Of a stretch of DNA of 64,000 bases, positions 9,887 to 21,839 are shown in pieces. Each line of letters begins with the position of its first letter. Position 1 is the first letter of the stretch. Made by a program: the position numbers and the translations under genes. This DNA is from Vesta saturnalis (Eukaryota; Arthropoda; Insecta; Coleoptera; Lampyridae): NCBI GenBank assembly GCA_036346205.1, contig JARFJB010002472.1:1691001-1755000 (forward strand), given 5' to 3'. The notes under the pieces are model-generated. The model was not told the DNA's origin and did not search any database. It saw only the letters and a list, made by a program, of their open reading frames with translations.

Positions 9887-12800
9887 TTACGCGGCGGCGA
9901 TTGCGTCGCTGGCGGCGGTTACTGTACACCGGGGTGGCGGCATAAGGTGGGTCGGTTCGGATATTTCCTGTATCCGTAGGTCCTGCATTCCTTCGGTGAC
10001 CCTGGCCGTCCGGCGTAGATGTTCCGGTGTGTCCGGGGTCTTTGGTCTACCATCGGCGTGCAGGTGGGGCGGTGACCATACCATTCCTTCTCCATGGTGG
10101 ATGGTCCTGGGGACGGTGTGCGGGGCGTAGGCGGCGGAGTTTGCTCCTGGACTGGAGTACGGCGACGTGTCAGGAACGCTGCGTCCAAGTCCTCGGTCCC
10201 GGGTGGCGGTAGCGGTGGCGCTGCCATGGCGAAATCCTTAACGGAGTCTTTCGTTTTATGCATGGTTTGAAGGGGCCATATTGTGGAAGATAGCATTTCT
10301 GGTTTTTCCTTTGCTTTTATATGATTTTGAATACGCGGGTTTTTAATAGCCGTTAAATTTTCAACGTTACCATTGGTCGTTGGTCTAGTCTGATCGGTGA
10401 CGTCAGTCGCATTTCTCAAATCTTTTACATGCGCTTCTCCCGCGCTTTTCCTACTACCGGGTTCTCGGAGCTCGACAATTACGGGCGATTTTATTTTATA
10501 CACAAGGTAAGGACCGGCATACTTTTCGCTAATTTCGCGGAAAATTCTTTGCTTTGCTGGACAGGTAATGTGTTTTACGATATACGAGATCTCCTTTGCG
10601 GGGGCGGTAGGCTCGGTGACGCAGGTTGTAATGATACCGTTGTACTTCAAAGGTCTTTGCTAATGAATCTCTAGCAAGTTCTTGTAGATCTTTTAAATAC
10701 TTCATGTGTTGCGCTTGATCAGCTGCGGTTACGGCGGTTGCTTCTGTTGTCGGCGGTTGTTTCTGGGTTGACCATGCCCTAGGTGGTTCTAATTCTCTCC
10801 CGAGATTAAGTAAGGCAGGGAGAAACCAGTTGATCCATGCTGTACGGTATTGATAGCGAAGGCTATTTCCGGCAGGTGAGCGTCCCACTCTCGCTGGTTG
10901 TTTCGCGTAAATTGTGCGATCATCGTCCCGATCACTTTATTGGTTCTTTCCACCGGGTTGGCATGCGGGGAGTATGGTGGAGTAGAACGATGGTTTATTC
11001 CATGCTCCTTCAAGAATGTGCGGAATAATTTGCTGGTATACTGTGGGCCGTTATCGGAGATCAGGTGTCGGGGAGTTCCAAAGCGGTATATTATTTGTTC
11101 TTAACGCTTGGATAATCGGCGGACTGGTAGCGTTACGGAGCGGTTTAAGTTCGACCCACTTAGTTAACCGGTCTTGAAAAACTAATAGGAATTTATAGCC
11201 TTTCTTGGAACGCGGCAGCGGTCCGATAAGGTCTGTACTTACATTGTTCCACGGATGTCCAGGTCGTGAAAAGTACATTTCTCCTTGCGGTTTTTGCGTA
11301 CTACCTTTATAAGTCTGACAACTTATACACGTTTTCACGTATTTTATCACGTCGGATTTTATGGTGGGCCAGTAGTAATTGCGGTATATGCGGCATAGCG
11401 TTTTCGCAATTCCTAGGTGTCCTGCGGTGGGACATCGTGACATTCTTCCAGGATATCTCGGCGTTTTCTAGCGGTATACAAATTTTCCAACTAGGATGGC
11501 TTCCCATCTCTTTTTCGGGTGTCGGATCAGGGAATGATTTAAATAGTTGACCTTCCTCTATTTTATATCGTGGGTGTTGATCAGGGTGTTCTCGGACTTG
11601 TTGTATCAAGTATTTATACCACGGACAGGTTATTTCTTCGGTTTCTTCCACCTCTAATGGCGACAGGTCGGCTTTTACGTTATGGTCCTCGTATAAGCGA
11701 GATAGCGCGTCGGCTACATTGTTAAGTGCCCTTTCGGTACTCCACCTGGAAGTCGAACTGTTGTAGTTCCATTATCCAGCGGGCTAGACGGGATGTCGGT
11801 TTCTCTAGCGTGCGAAGCCACTTGAGACTCTATGATCGGTTAACACGGTGAATTTATAACCTTCTAGGTAACTTTTTAACTTTTGTATGGACCATACTAC
11901 GGCCAAACACTCTTGTTCAATCGTCGAGTAATTCCTTTCCGCGGGGTTCAGTGCCCTGCTGATGTACGCTATCACTCGTTCATTCGGTGCTTGTCCTTGT
12001 GTTAGCACGGCTCCAATTCCGGTGGTACTTGCGTCGGTTTGTAATACAAAGGTTGATTAAAATCCGGACAGGCCAATACAGGGGGCGGTTAAAGCTTGTT
12101 TAATGGCTTCAAAGGCGTGATTTTGTGTGTCGGTCCACTGATATCTGGTGTTCTTTTCAAGAGTTCGGTGAGCGGTTGACTTAGTTTCGCAAAGCCGCTA
12201 ACATATTTGCGGTACCACGATGCCAGTCCCAAAATTGACGGAGTTGCTTAACGGTACGGGGAGCGGGTATTTGGATGATTGCGTCGATTTTTCTGGATCA
12301 GGTAAAATTCCTTTTGCGGTGACGACGTGTCCCAAATATTTGAGTTGGGTTTGACAGAAGTAGCATTTGTCTGGTTGTATTTGAAGTCCGTTATCACGTA
12401 GTCTCTTGAATACTTCCCGTAGGTTATGCAGGTGTTCTTGAAATGTTTTTCCCAGGACTATGATATCATCTAGATATACAAAAGCGCGTCCAATCAGTTC
12501 TGGACCAATAATAGAATCTAAGAATCTCTGGAATGTAGCAGGGGCGGAATGAAGTCCAAACAGTAGAACTTTGAACTGGTATAGTCCACGGCCGGGCACT
12601 GTAAAAGCGGTGATGGATTTACTTCCATCTTCTAGCGGAATTTGCCAGTATCCTTGTTTCAGGTCTAGGGTACTGATATAGCTTGCTTCTCGTAGCTGGT
12701 CTAAGATGCCTTGAATATATGGTAACGGGTATGCATCTTTGATGGTGACCTGGTTAACTTTTCGAAAGTCGATGCAGAATCGATATGAACCAGTTGGTTT

Positions 12801-13671
12801 CTTAACCAACACTACGGGAGAACTCCACGGGCTGTGTGACGGTTCTATTATGTCTTCGGCGAGCATATTATCAACCTCTTGATTGATAAGTTCTTGCATT
12901 GCTGGATTGCGGGATAGTATCGCTGTTTGATCGGTTTAGCATCGGGCATGAGTGTGATCTTATGTATAACATCTTTGGCTTTTCCTGTTACCTTTGTGAA
13001 CTTCCTCATCTCGGTTTCCAGGAATTCATTTAACTCGGGCAGCTGGTCTACGTCTGGTCCATGTATTCCACTCAATCCTCCTTGTACGGAACTTTGCAAG
13101 GGATACGTATTCCGGCAATTTCTAGTTGTTTCTGGTGTATGTGTAGAGTGGCCTGAAGATGTTCCAGCGCGTCTAATCCAATCACAATGTCGGTGGACAG
13201 TTGGGGTATGTAATAGCCCGGTAACTGGAGAGTTTTCCGGCCTATCTTGGCGGGGAAAATGTACAAGCCGCGGGTTTCAGTCATGGAACTGTCGGCAAGA
13301 CGTACAGTTGCAGCTTTTAGCGTGCTCGGATATATACGGTTGTTAATTAGTAAATTCTTTACTTTCTCGCCTATATATGTTCGGGATGCTCCGGTATCAA
13401 TTAAAGCATTGATGGTTTTGTTAAAGACCCTAATCTCGAGGAAGAGTCTATCATCATAGGAACGATCTAATCTTTTATCTGGTTTCCTTCGTGTAAACTG
13501 CGCTACGGTTTGTAGCCAAGTGGTCCACTCGCTGGCGGTTGTTTTGTTTCCAGGTGTAAGAGCCGGGGTAGTAAAAAGTTCCTGGTGTCCCTTTACCGGC
13601 GTCTGGAGTTTTCCGACCGCGGACAGGGGCAGTCTCGGGATAATACACCTTCTTTGCTGCATCTCGAGCAA
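9887..13671 (-). pseudogene. pol: Gypsy copy B pol, broken into about nine frames
   Basis: Order of domains on the minus strand: protease (ALIDTGASRTYIGE, in 13072-13671), linker (12848-13099), reverse transcriptase with FVYLDDIIVLG (12198-12899), RNase H pieces (NYSTIEQECLAVVW in 11805-12008), integrase zinc finger and first core Asp (GHLGIAK, NNVSTDLIGPLP in 11051-11443), the catalytic Glu region (HANPVERTNKVIGTM in 10789-11013), then RPRKGDLVYRK (10529-10888) and GPYLVYKIKSPVIVEL with the Pro-rich tail (9887-10650). Breaks are nearly all single-base differences from copy A. Where copy B is broken copy A is often open, and the reverse, so the shared ancestor was probably intact. Confidence 0.9.
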
Positions 13672-14640
13672 AAAGCTTTGAACGGTTCTCTACACCTTTC
13701 TTTGAAGTGTCCGGTTTTCCACATCTCCAACAGACGGTGGAGCGGTCATACGGGGTGGTGATAAGTGTTGGAACGGTTTTAGCGGTGTTGATTTCACGGG
13801 GACGGTGTGCTGGTGGGTCAGGAGCTGGTGTTAGACCACTAAAGTGTACCTTCTGGCGGTTTGGACTGGGAGACGGCGAGTGTGTCCTTGGAGGTAGCAT
13901 TTCGAATTGGGTAGCCAACTCGAGAAGTTCGGTCAGGTCTTTAAAATCTCTCTGACGGATGTAATATTTATATTCCACCCTCAGGTTGTCATACATACGT
14001 TGTAGTTGTCCTTCTCTCGACATGTTTCCATGGCGTCGCATTAAGGTCAGGACGGCGGTTACGTATTCCGTAGCTTTTTCTCGGGGTTTTGCAATCTATT
14101 TCGGATTTCCTCCTCTAGTTGAAATTGATGCGCGGTGGTAAAATTGTATTTTAAAACTGACCAAGAAATCTTTCCAAGTCGTCCAGGATTGTTGATGGTT
14201 TCTGTACCATAACAGGGTGCTTTCTTTAATAATTCCGGAAGGGCGAGTAATAGGTCACGGTCGGTGATGTTGTAGCAGGTTTGTAATTCCTCTACTCTTT
14301 CCAAGAAAGATATCGGATCGCTGATACCGTCGTATTTCACACCCCATTTGCGTATTCTATCGCAAATATCGGCGCGTCTAGTTCCGGTAATGTCTAGGTG
14401 TTCCCCAGCTGGTGGTGGCGGTATCGGAGCGGTTAATGTTAGTCTTTCTGGTGTTTGTGTGGTTACTTGTCCTTCTCCGGTGCGTATGTATTTTATTATC
14501 CTGGCACGAAGTGCATCTACATTCCTCCTGTCTCTAATTTATATTTCCTAGCTTCTGTTGCTAATTCATCCTTCTTGAGATGGTAAATCCATCCCACTCT
14601 TGTGTCGGTATCTTCAGAGTCCTCGGTATACTCATCCTGT
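13475..14640 (-). pseudogene. gag: Gypsy copy B gag, frameshifted
   Basis: This is the second copy of the same Gag. The pieces read at 14517-14640 (SAP-like KKDELATEARKYKLE), 14059-14340 (capsid, ISFLERVEELQTCYN) and 13475-14041 (capsid end, Pro-rich linker and the zinc-knuckle CWRCGK). One missing C at about 14620 removes the in-frame start seen in copy A, and a missing base near 14524 ends the first piece. In 13475-14041 the stretch is open for 188 codons, longer than in copy A. Confidence 0.8.
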
Positions 14641-14777
14641 AACAGACAGATTAGTGTCTCTGGAAAACAAAAATATGTGATTACTGGTACTTCTGCGGTC
14701 CTTTTGGAATCTGTAAACGGAAAATTATTTAAGGTGTTCAGTGTTTTTCGAGCCCCACGTTTAGGTGTCATATGTAA

Positions 14778-16468
14778 TGCGGCCCTTACTTTTAGTGCCA
14801 AATGTAATGACCCTTTGGTTCTGTTTAACTTTTACTAATATGCGCCCTTCTGGTTTGGTAACCCAGCGCGGTTTTACTTTGCCTCGGCTTTGCTCAATCG
14901 GGTTTATTTTATAAACGGGGTGTGGTTCGTAGTGATTACCGGATGGGCTTAACACTGTACCTTAAATAAAATTCGTAAAGCATTTTAACATGTATATTAA
15001 ATAAATATTTACAATAAACTAAAATATGTATTGTTAATTAACAAAATGGGTATCGTAGAATCTCTGTGTCCGGGTCCTGGTGTCACTGTCTACGTATTCG
15101 CTTCTGTGAACAAAAATAGTCTTTTACATCTATTCCTTACCTAAGAGATACAAATTTAGGATACGGTCCTGTATGTACGGTAGCGAGTGTTGTTCGATGC
15201 AGTGGTTGCTCGAAGCGCCAGCGCATTGAACTCGATTCGTTTGAGAAAATCGATATCGTGTTTGTATGCCAGTAACTCTGAAGCGCTGAAGCAAGGATGT
15301 TCTACTCTCTGGAAGTAATATACGCGAAATACACGCGATGTATCGGGACGGGTTTTCTCTAATTATAACCGGATTAATGTAGGCAATCAGATTGGTTATA
15401 TAACTAAATTAATTACTGATCTCTATACTCGGTTTAAATATTTATAATTAAGCAAGGGAACAACATACTTAATATTAAACGATTCTAATATGATTACGGA
15501 AAGATCGAATAATCCACGTACTCCACTTTATTTACAATCGTTCTCGCACTAGGTGTTTCGATGGTTATATTTATATACAAATTTATACTACAGGTTATGG
15601 AGGTATTCCTCTACTATTCAAAGACACCGTGTATGGCTATGGCGTTATTGTTTTAGTTTGTAGGTGGTGTAGGATATGTATTTCTAGCGGGTTTCAGTAA
15701 TGCTCAGAAGACGTAGGCGATGACCCTGTCTTTACTGGATATACTAGGAAAGGTCGAGGTCTTACAGCCCTGTAACAACCCTCACCCTCAGGTGGTGACG
15801 AGATACGTTGGGATCTACCCTGCGTGCCTCTAGGTGTATGTGTATAACTCCTGGAGCTCAGCCCGGAATTTTTACGATCTGTGTGTATTTTGTAGTGGTG
15901 AGTTACGTCGGGATCTACCCTGCGTTCCTCTAGGTGTTTGTGTGCTGTATAACTCCTGGAGCTCAGCCCGAAATTATTTACGGTCTGTAGTGTTTGAGTG
16001 TAAATTGTCAGAATGTATAACTTTACAACTTACGTGTCTCTCAATAGCAGTACAGAATTGAACTTTAGGTTGCCCGATCGCGAAGGACTCTTCGTCGGTG
16101 AACAACAGGTCGGTGCTTACGCTAAGCAAACGGAGCGGCTGCGGCTACTGGTTTCTGGAACGGTACGGGGGCGGCTGCTGGATATCGGCTTGACGGGAAT
16201 CTACTTCGATTCATTCTCTTATTATGCGCGTCGCGAGTTTATAAAGGGGTATCGGTGGGCGGCTTCGCGGCTACCGTGCGGGGAATACCGTTACATGATT
16301 GGTTAAAATCGTTCTGACGTGCAGAAACTTACGGTTTCTTAGTAATACACGTCAGCAGTGATGAATAAATTATTTGTTGTGCAATATCGCGTAAACTTAT
16401 GAAATCTTACATACAGGATGGTCCGCACCTAATTTATTCTAAAACATATAGGACTCTGGTTCTTTACA
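14778..16468 (-). repeat. Gypsy LTR 3 (5' LTR of copy B)
   Basis: This outer LTR (1691 bp) ends TTTACA at 16468, followed directly by ACAGTATAATG, the same 11 nt that lie at the left edge of LTR1 (1441-1451). It is nearly identical to the other two LTRs, which points to a recent array. Confidence 0.92.
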
Positions 16469-16479
16469 ACAGTATAATG
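16469..16479. repeat. Right flanking direct repeat of the gypsy array
   Basis: ACAGTATAATG directly follows the TTTACA end of LTR3 and matches 1441-1451. Together they define the outer limits of the array. Confidence 0.7.
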
Positions 16480-17129
16480 AATATCCCATAAAATGTACAC
16501 TATCTGTGTAGATCTGGTTAAGTACTATTCGCAGATATTATACAGCCATGTTTATGTACTCAAGTTATCATCGATGACAGTTTTACAATAGTATATTAAA
16601 GAACAAGTTTCATAAGACCAGTCTGGAAGCACAAATTCAAGGTTAAAAAAAGGAGTGGTGTGACCACGAGTTTCTTAAAGAGTAAGTACTTCAAAGTCGT
16701 ATGACACATGTTTTTTATGCTATTTTTTTCTAATTTGCCCTTTTTTTAAACAAAAATTTTTACTTCAGTTGATTTAGGGATTTTTGTGGCGGTTGGTAAT
16801 GTTTTAATTTTAAAAGTGAAAATTTGGTTTAGTCGACACTTGTTTTATCCAAATTCTGTCACAAAGCAGGAAAATGGAAGATAATCAAGATATGGTTGTG
16901 AATTTGCTCACATCAAGCGTCGAATCGTGAAAGATAGAAAAAAGGGAAAGGTGTGGTATTTGACTAGTGGAATTGGAAGAATCAATTTTGAGCAAATTTA
17001 AAGAGATACAACTAGATAAATTGTTGCTAGAAAAAATATGATCAAAAGCATTATTAGGTGCATTGTAGTCTAAAATTTTCACACCTTTGCATTATTAATG
17101 CGTTCAAGATTTAATCTAAACCAATTACA

Positions 17130-17665
17130 TTGTAGAATTCTTTTTTCGATTGGGTTCTCTCCATGAAGCTGGCAGCGCTAATTTAGAAACGAGTGTATTA
17201 TTTACCGATGAAGCTACTTTTACGCGGAGCGGTGTTTTTAATTTTCACAATGCGCAGATATGGAGTGATGAAAATCCTCAATCTTCAGTCTAGGCGAGTC
17301 ACCAAAAACGCTTTTCCAACACCGTTTTCGTTACAATTGTAGGCGATCAATTTGTGGGATCATCTTTTCTTTTAAGGTGAATGTATATCTTCAGTTCTTA
17401 CAACCGAAGTGGAAGAAGTATTTGATGGCATGCCAATAAAATACTTATTTTATACATAACGGGACACCAACACATTTTTTCATAATAGTAAGGGAATATT
17501 TTATCGAACGATTCAAAACGTTTTTAATTTATTCGAAACCTGTTGAAGACGTGAAGAAGTTACGAAACTTTGTGTTTGAGAATGTATGTGTGTTAGGACT
17601 CTTGCTGGTTTTTGACAGAAGAACAGCCTTGTCAAGTATAATGTAATTAAGGTGGGATGCCCTGT
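17130..17665 (+). pseudogene. Mariner-like (IS630-Tc1-mariner) transposase remnant
   Basis: The plus strand encodes VEFFFRLG, then VLFTDEATFTRSGVFNFHN and QIWSDENP, the first catalytic Asp region of an insect mariner-like family that carries a DUF4817-type N-terminus. After a TAG stop it continues with VTIVGDQFVGS, then HNGTPTHFFIIVREYFIERF (second Asp region, with HNG for the usual HDG), and after another frame change KPVEDVKKLRNFV. The strand ends near ATGCCCTGTATG at about 17660, which looks like the terminal CAGGG repeat common in this superfamily. Stops, frame changes and the missing third Asp region show an old, non-functional copy. I see no matching left terminus. Confidence 0.75.
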
Positions 17666-17834
17666 ATGACACGATAAAGGCAAAACGAGTAAGTAATTTT
17701 TCCACATGATCTTATTTTTTTAACGTCGTGCATAAACTCCATTTTATTTTTTTGAGCAAGTACGTAAATAAAGGAACAATTAAAATTATAAGGTTTCTTG
17801 TAAACATCAGAGCCCAACGCTTTAAAGTATTACC

Positions 17835-18310
17835 AGACAGGTTGCCGCCCAAGTAGGTAGTTGTTTTCTCCAAGGAGGTATCCGTGTATTCTAAACAGGC
17901 GGCTATTTACACCAAACCGGTGGTCGTTTTCTCTAAACAGGTAGTTGTTTTCTTGAAAGAGATAGCTGTTTACTCCAAAACAATATACGTTCACTATAAA
18001 CGAATACCGCGAGTTTATTTTAAACAGGTTACTACCAGTTTAACTCAAACAAGTAGCCGTACCATCCAAACAGGCAACTGCTTACAACAAACAGATAGCG
18101 GTTTACCTAAAACAAATAACAGATCTGTCCACTCCAAGCATGTACCTGTTTACCAAATCAGGTAACCATTTATTCCAGACATGTAATTGTCTACCCCAAA
18201 CTGGTAGCTGCAAACATGTATCTATTTCCTCTAGACATATACCTATTTAATACAAACGGGTATCTGTTTACCCCAAATGGGTACCTACTTACCTCAAGCG
18301 TATGATACAT
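17835..18310. repeat. Degenerate 21-bp minisatellite (about 22 units)
   Basis: Units are close to AAACAGGTAGCTGTTTACTCC, repeated head to tail with substitutions and some indels (for example near 18000 and 18045). Because 21 is a multiple of three, one frame (17884-18165) stays open for 93 codons and reads as a degenerate heptad pattern around VYSKQVA. This coding appearance is probably a by-product of the period; no start context or homologue is recognised. Confidence 0.85.
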
Positions 18311-19341
18311 TTCTGCATTTAAATAAAGCATAGCCATGTAAGATTTATACACAAAGTTACACACAAGATACAGTTCCTCTTCTGTTTCTGATGGAAGTAT
18401 AATCTAATCTTCTACTTCGTACCAGGTATTAGATATATACAAACACTTCATTCTCGATCTGGAGATCTTGAGTACGTCATGGATTTTGTACTTGTGCTTA
18501 ATAAGTCTACGTCTACCTCTACTTTGTACCCGTTGTGCAATTTCTTCTAATCTTTAGTAATCCCTTGCTCTCTATTCTGCTCTTTATAAATTGTTATACT
18601 ATTGTTAACAGATTTTGGAAAGACATCTTTGCTAGGTAACCAAATTATACCTAAACCAGTACAGTCTTTCATATTTTTTGTAAACACATTTTGATCGTAA
18701 ACCTTTACAATGTGTACGTCTCACCTTCCTTCGTTTATCTGCAGACTCTTACACACTTATCTAAAATTCCTTTATTGTTTAAACTAAACGTAAAAAACGT
18801 TGTACACGGCAGTTGTTTTAAAATTCTTTGGGTGTGTTTTAAAACAGTTATTAACTTGTCTTTAAATTTTGTCAGCTCGTTTTCTTTCCCCACACAATGC
18901 TTGAAGGTCATGATTTTTTATAAATTATCAGACTTCTTTTTCTTTCAATCTAATCCTTGCAGTTCTAGCTTCCATTTTTTAGGTAAAAATTATAAAATAA
19001 AAAAAACTGGTGCTATTTCTTTTACTGTACACGACATGATCCTGTAGGTTGAGTTAGCTCTCTTCCGTAACACTTGAGAAATGTTATTATGGAGACCAGT
19101 TCCGCCTTCTATTTATGTGTGCTTTCTGATGGCGTAGAATAAAGTCTTTTGGAGAAAAATGGTTTATCCCATTACTGCATGAAGTTTATTAGGTGACTCA
19201 AATAAATGTCCTTTCTTTTACGGTTTGCTTATGGTCTAAGAAAACACAAAAACATTAAAAACTTTTTTTTTACTTCACAAAAAACTGCGTCCGTTTAAAC
19301 GGACTTGGAACGAAATAAGCATATATTCACATAAACAGAAA
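18311..19341. other. AT-rich interval with no recognised feature
   Basis: One 118-codon plus-strand ORF (18691-19047) is rich in Phe, Leu and Lys, as expected from T-rich sequence, and matches no family I know. I see nothing else here. Confidence 0.5.
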
Positions 19342-21830
19342 TCAAATTGTAGCTAACTTGTATGAAAGTCTTTGAAACGGTATTTCGAATCTTATGTTGT
19401 CACAAGGAGTTTCAATAGTTCTTGCGCGACAGGATGCTTTCCCGCATGTATTTAGTACATCTAAAACAAGCTTTTTTCTAAAAGTTAATAGTCCATTAGA
19501 GGCAGTGATATTATTTGGTATGAGTTGTCGCATCAATAGCCATGCATTTGATACTGGAACATCTAAAAAATACGAAAATATTGGGCACCACCACCTTTTC
19601 TGACGAATTTGGGTACGGTGTGCTGCTACTGCCTGGTCCACTTTATCTGCACCCCCATCCCTTTATTATAATTGGCAACCACCGGAATTTTTCCTTTACT
19701 GTCACGAAAATATCTGGTCCCCACGCCAATAGTGTAATAATTGGTGGTGCATGTAACACTTATTGTCTTTCCAACAAACTAAGCACACTTTTTTGTTAGT
19801 ATTTGTTTGACATTCATAATATACTCTCTCTTTTTTATTCATAAATTTCGTATCTGGAAGACGACAGTGGCTTTTTCTCGCATCATGAATTGTACCAGTT
19901 GCAAAAAAACCATTTTCATATAAGCCATCAAAAAAAGTTTGAATCCTTTGTTAGGGGGAATATTGCCTTGATGGATAAGACTAACCAATATACCTCCACC
20001 CACGCCAAATATGTTTCACCTGGACATTTTCGAGTATATACTTCAAAAGCAACCAAGTAACTAGAACTGAAACACAAAACCCAATTTTTGAAACCAAATT
20101 GGATACGTTTTGATATGATAACTTGTTTTGCATAATGTTTACCGTAATACGGTATCATAATTTTGTCGACTGATAAGTTTTCTTCCAGTTCTCCGTAGTA
20201 TTTAGATGAAATATTAGAGGCCGAAGTTATACAACCGATTTTCTTGATCAATTTTTATACAGGGGCCGCCAATAGTGCGTGGACGAAGCTTTATGGGTGT
20301 ACACAATATCGTTTTCAAAATTATTTATTGCAGGATTGTGTGGGATCCATCGAGTTACAATTGGAAATATTTTCGCAAAAATTACTACTCGTATACAGGG
20401 TATTACAACACAAAGTTATATTTTTTTAATTGGAACATACCGTATATTATTATAAATTTGGATTCCCTGGTTAATTTTAAGGGCACTTTATTCACTATAT
20501 GAGGTATCTTAAACGCGCAATTTAGGCGCTGCATTCCATTTTTTGAAAATTTAGAGGTTGACAAGAAAAATTGTAACAACTGCATGGAGAAATGTGTAAC
20601 ACAAAAATTTTAATGGTTGATTAGTCAGACTGTGCTACATAAAATCGTAAAAATAGTAATATTATCTTTTTTAATTTTCGAGATATCGTAATGCAAAGTT
20701 TAAGATTTTCAATAATGGATGAATTGATTTTTTTAAATGGAAAGGTATACATTGTTTTACATTGTTAGATAGGAAATTTAATTACATTTTTTTTAATATA
20801 ACATTGTTGGTATTTATGTTTTGCCGTTTTTTGATAATCCAGCTTTTTTACTGAATTTGCAAAGTTTAAGAGTTTTAATCATAGATAACTTGATTTATTT
20901 AAATGGAAAGGTATACATTGTGTTATATTGATAGATAGGAAATTTAATTACAATTTTTTTGATATAACATTGTTGGTATTTATTTTTTGCCGTTTTTTGA
21001 TAATCCAGCTTTTTTACTGAATTTATAATAATATACGGTATGTTCCATTTAAAAAAATATAACTTTGTGTTGTAATACCCTGTATACGAGTAGTAATTTT
21101 TGCGAAAATATTTCCTAATTGTAACCCGAAAGATCCCACACCATTCTGCAATAAATAATTTTGAAAACGATATTGTATAAACTCATAAAGCTTCGTCCAC
21201 TCACTATTGGCGGACCCTGTATTGTCGTTCAAGTGAAAGTTCCTAAGAAATTACTCAAATCTATTCAGTCTAATTCTATTTGGCAGAATTGGTGGCACAT
21301 GAGATAAACTTGACCAAAACATCCTTTTTTGAGGATACTTTGCGTATCCAGATAATAACACGCCGCCAATAAACATATGTCATAACACAAGTCGTATTGA
21401 GGAAGTTATTTTTTTTTGAGCTCAATATAAGTTAGTTTTCTCTAATATAAGGTGCAGCAATATTATTATTTTCAGTAAAGAATAGGCCAAAAAAATCACT
21501 CGGAGTTTGGCACTGTATTATTCATCACATCAATTCGAACATATTTTGAAAGAGGTTCGTCGTCACTACTATCCCAATCATCGTCTTCTAGCATCTCTAT
21601 ATTGTCCTCAGTGGCAACTTACTTACACTTTCACTTCACACTTACTCTGCAACATTTTGGACCCACGCAATTCAAGTCTGAGATATGTTCGTAGTCACTC
21701 AAATCTTCGTCCAAATCAGTATCATTTCCGTCAGGCGAAGATCAACAAAAATATCAAGAGGTCATTCGGAATTATCTTCTCCAAGCACTGCAACAGCTCT
21801 TCCAGCGACGGACTGAAAATATTCAAATTG
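19342..21830 (-). pseudogene. piggyBac transposase pseudogene, split by an inverted-repeat insertion
   Basis: Reading on the minus strand: an acidic N-terminus (about 21830-21500, with DDDWDSSDDEPLSKY), then FIGGVLLSGYAKYPQKRMFW (about 21380-21320) and NRFE, stop, FLRNFHLNDN (about 21260-21222). The text is interrupted by the 960-bp element at 20260-21219 and resumes with LIKKIGC and LSVDKIMIPYYGKH (19928-20251), where the first catalytic region has VDK for the usual VDE. RIQFGFKNWVLCFSSSYLVAFE follows, then after frame changes GFFATGTIHDARKSHC, and finally VDQAVAAHRTQIRQKRWW (third Asp region) at 19342-19641. Many stops and frame changes make it dead. No TTAA-bounded termini were found. Confidence 0.87.
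20260..21219. mobile_element. Non-autonomous inverted-repeat element (MITE-like, TA target) inserted in piggyBac
   Basis: The first 200 bp (20260-20460) and last 200 bp (21019-21219) are inverted copies, both starting CAGGG(G/T)CCGCCAATAGTG from the outside. The element is flanked by TA (20258-20259 and 21220-21221), the target of Tc1/mariner elements. Removing it and one TA rejoins the piggyBac reading frame (HLNDN/KNLIKK), direct proof of insertion into that gene. Its interior has a tandem duplication of about 163 bp (20692-20856 and 20858-21018). No transposase is encoded, so it needed one from elsewhere. Confidence 0.88.
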
Positions 21831-21839
21831 AAGTTGCTT

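Larger units (their letters stand above)
1450..16468 (-). mobile_element. Ty3/gypsy LTR retrotransposon array, LTR-int-LTR-int-LTR
   Basis: Three near-identical LTRs alternate with two internal regions, all oriented to the minus strand. Repeat periods are 6674 bp (1450 to 8124) and 6654 bp (8124 to 14778). Each internal region (about 4.97 kb) encodes gag, protease, reverse transcriptase, RNase H and integrase in gypsy order, with no envelope gene seen. Purine-rich tracts sit just inside LTR1 and LTR2 at 3151-3171 and 9818-9838 (minus strand), exactly abutting the TG of each LTR, as expected for a polypurine tract. The array is flanked by one direct repeat (1441-1451 and 16469-16479). The two copies differ mostly by 1-2 nt indels. 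Either LTR-LTR unequal recombination or an assembly of repeated long reads could give this layout. Confidence 0.93.

Noticed and set aside
18691..19047. 118-codon plus-strand ORF
   Set aside because: T-rich sequence giving Phe/Leu/Lys residues; no recognised domain or repeat conservation.
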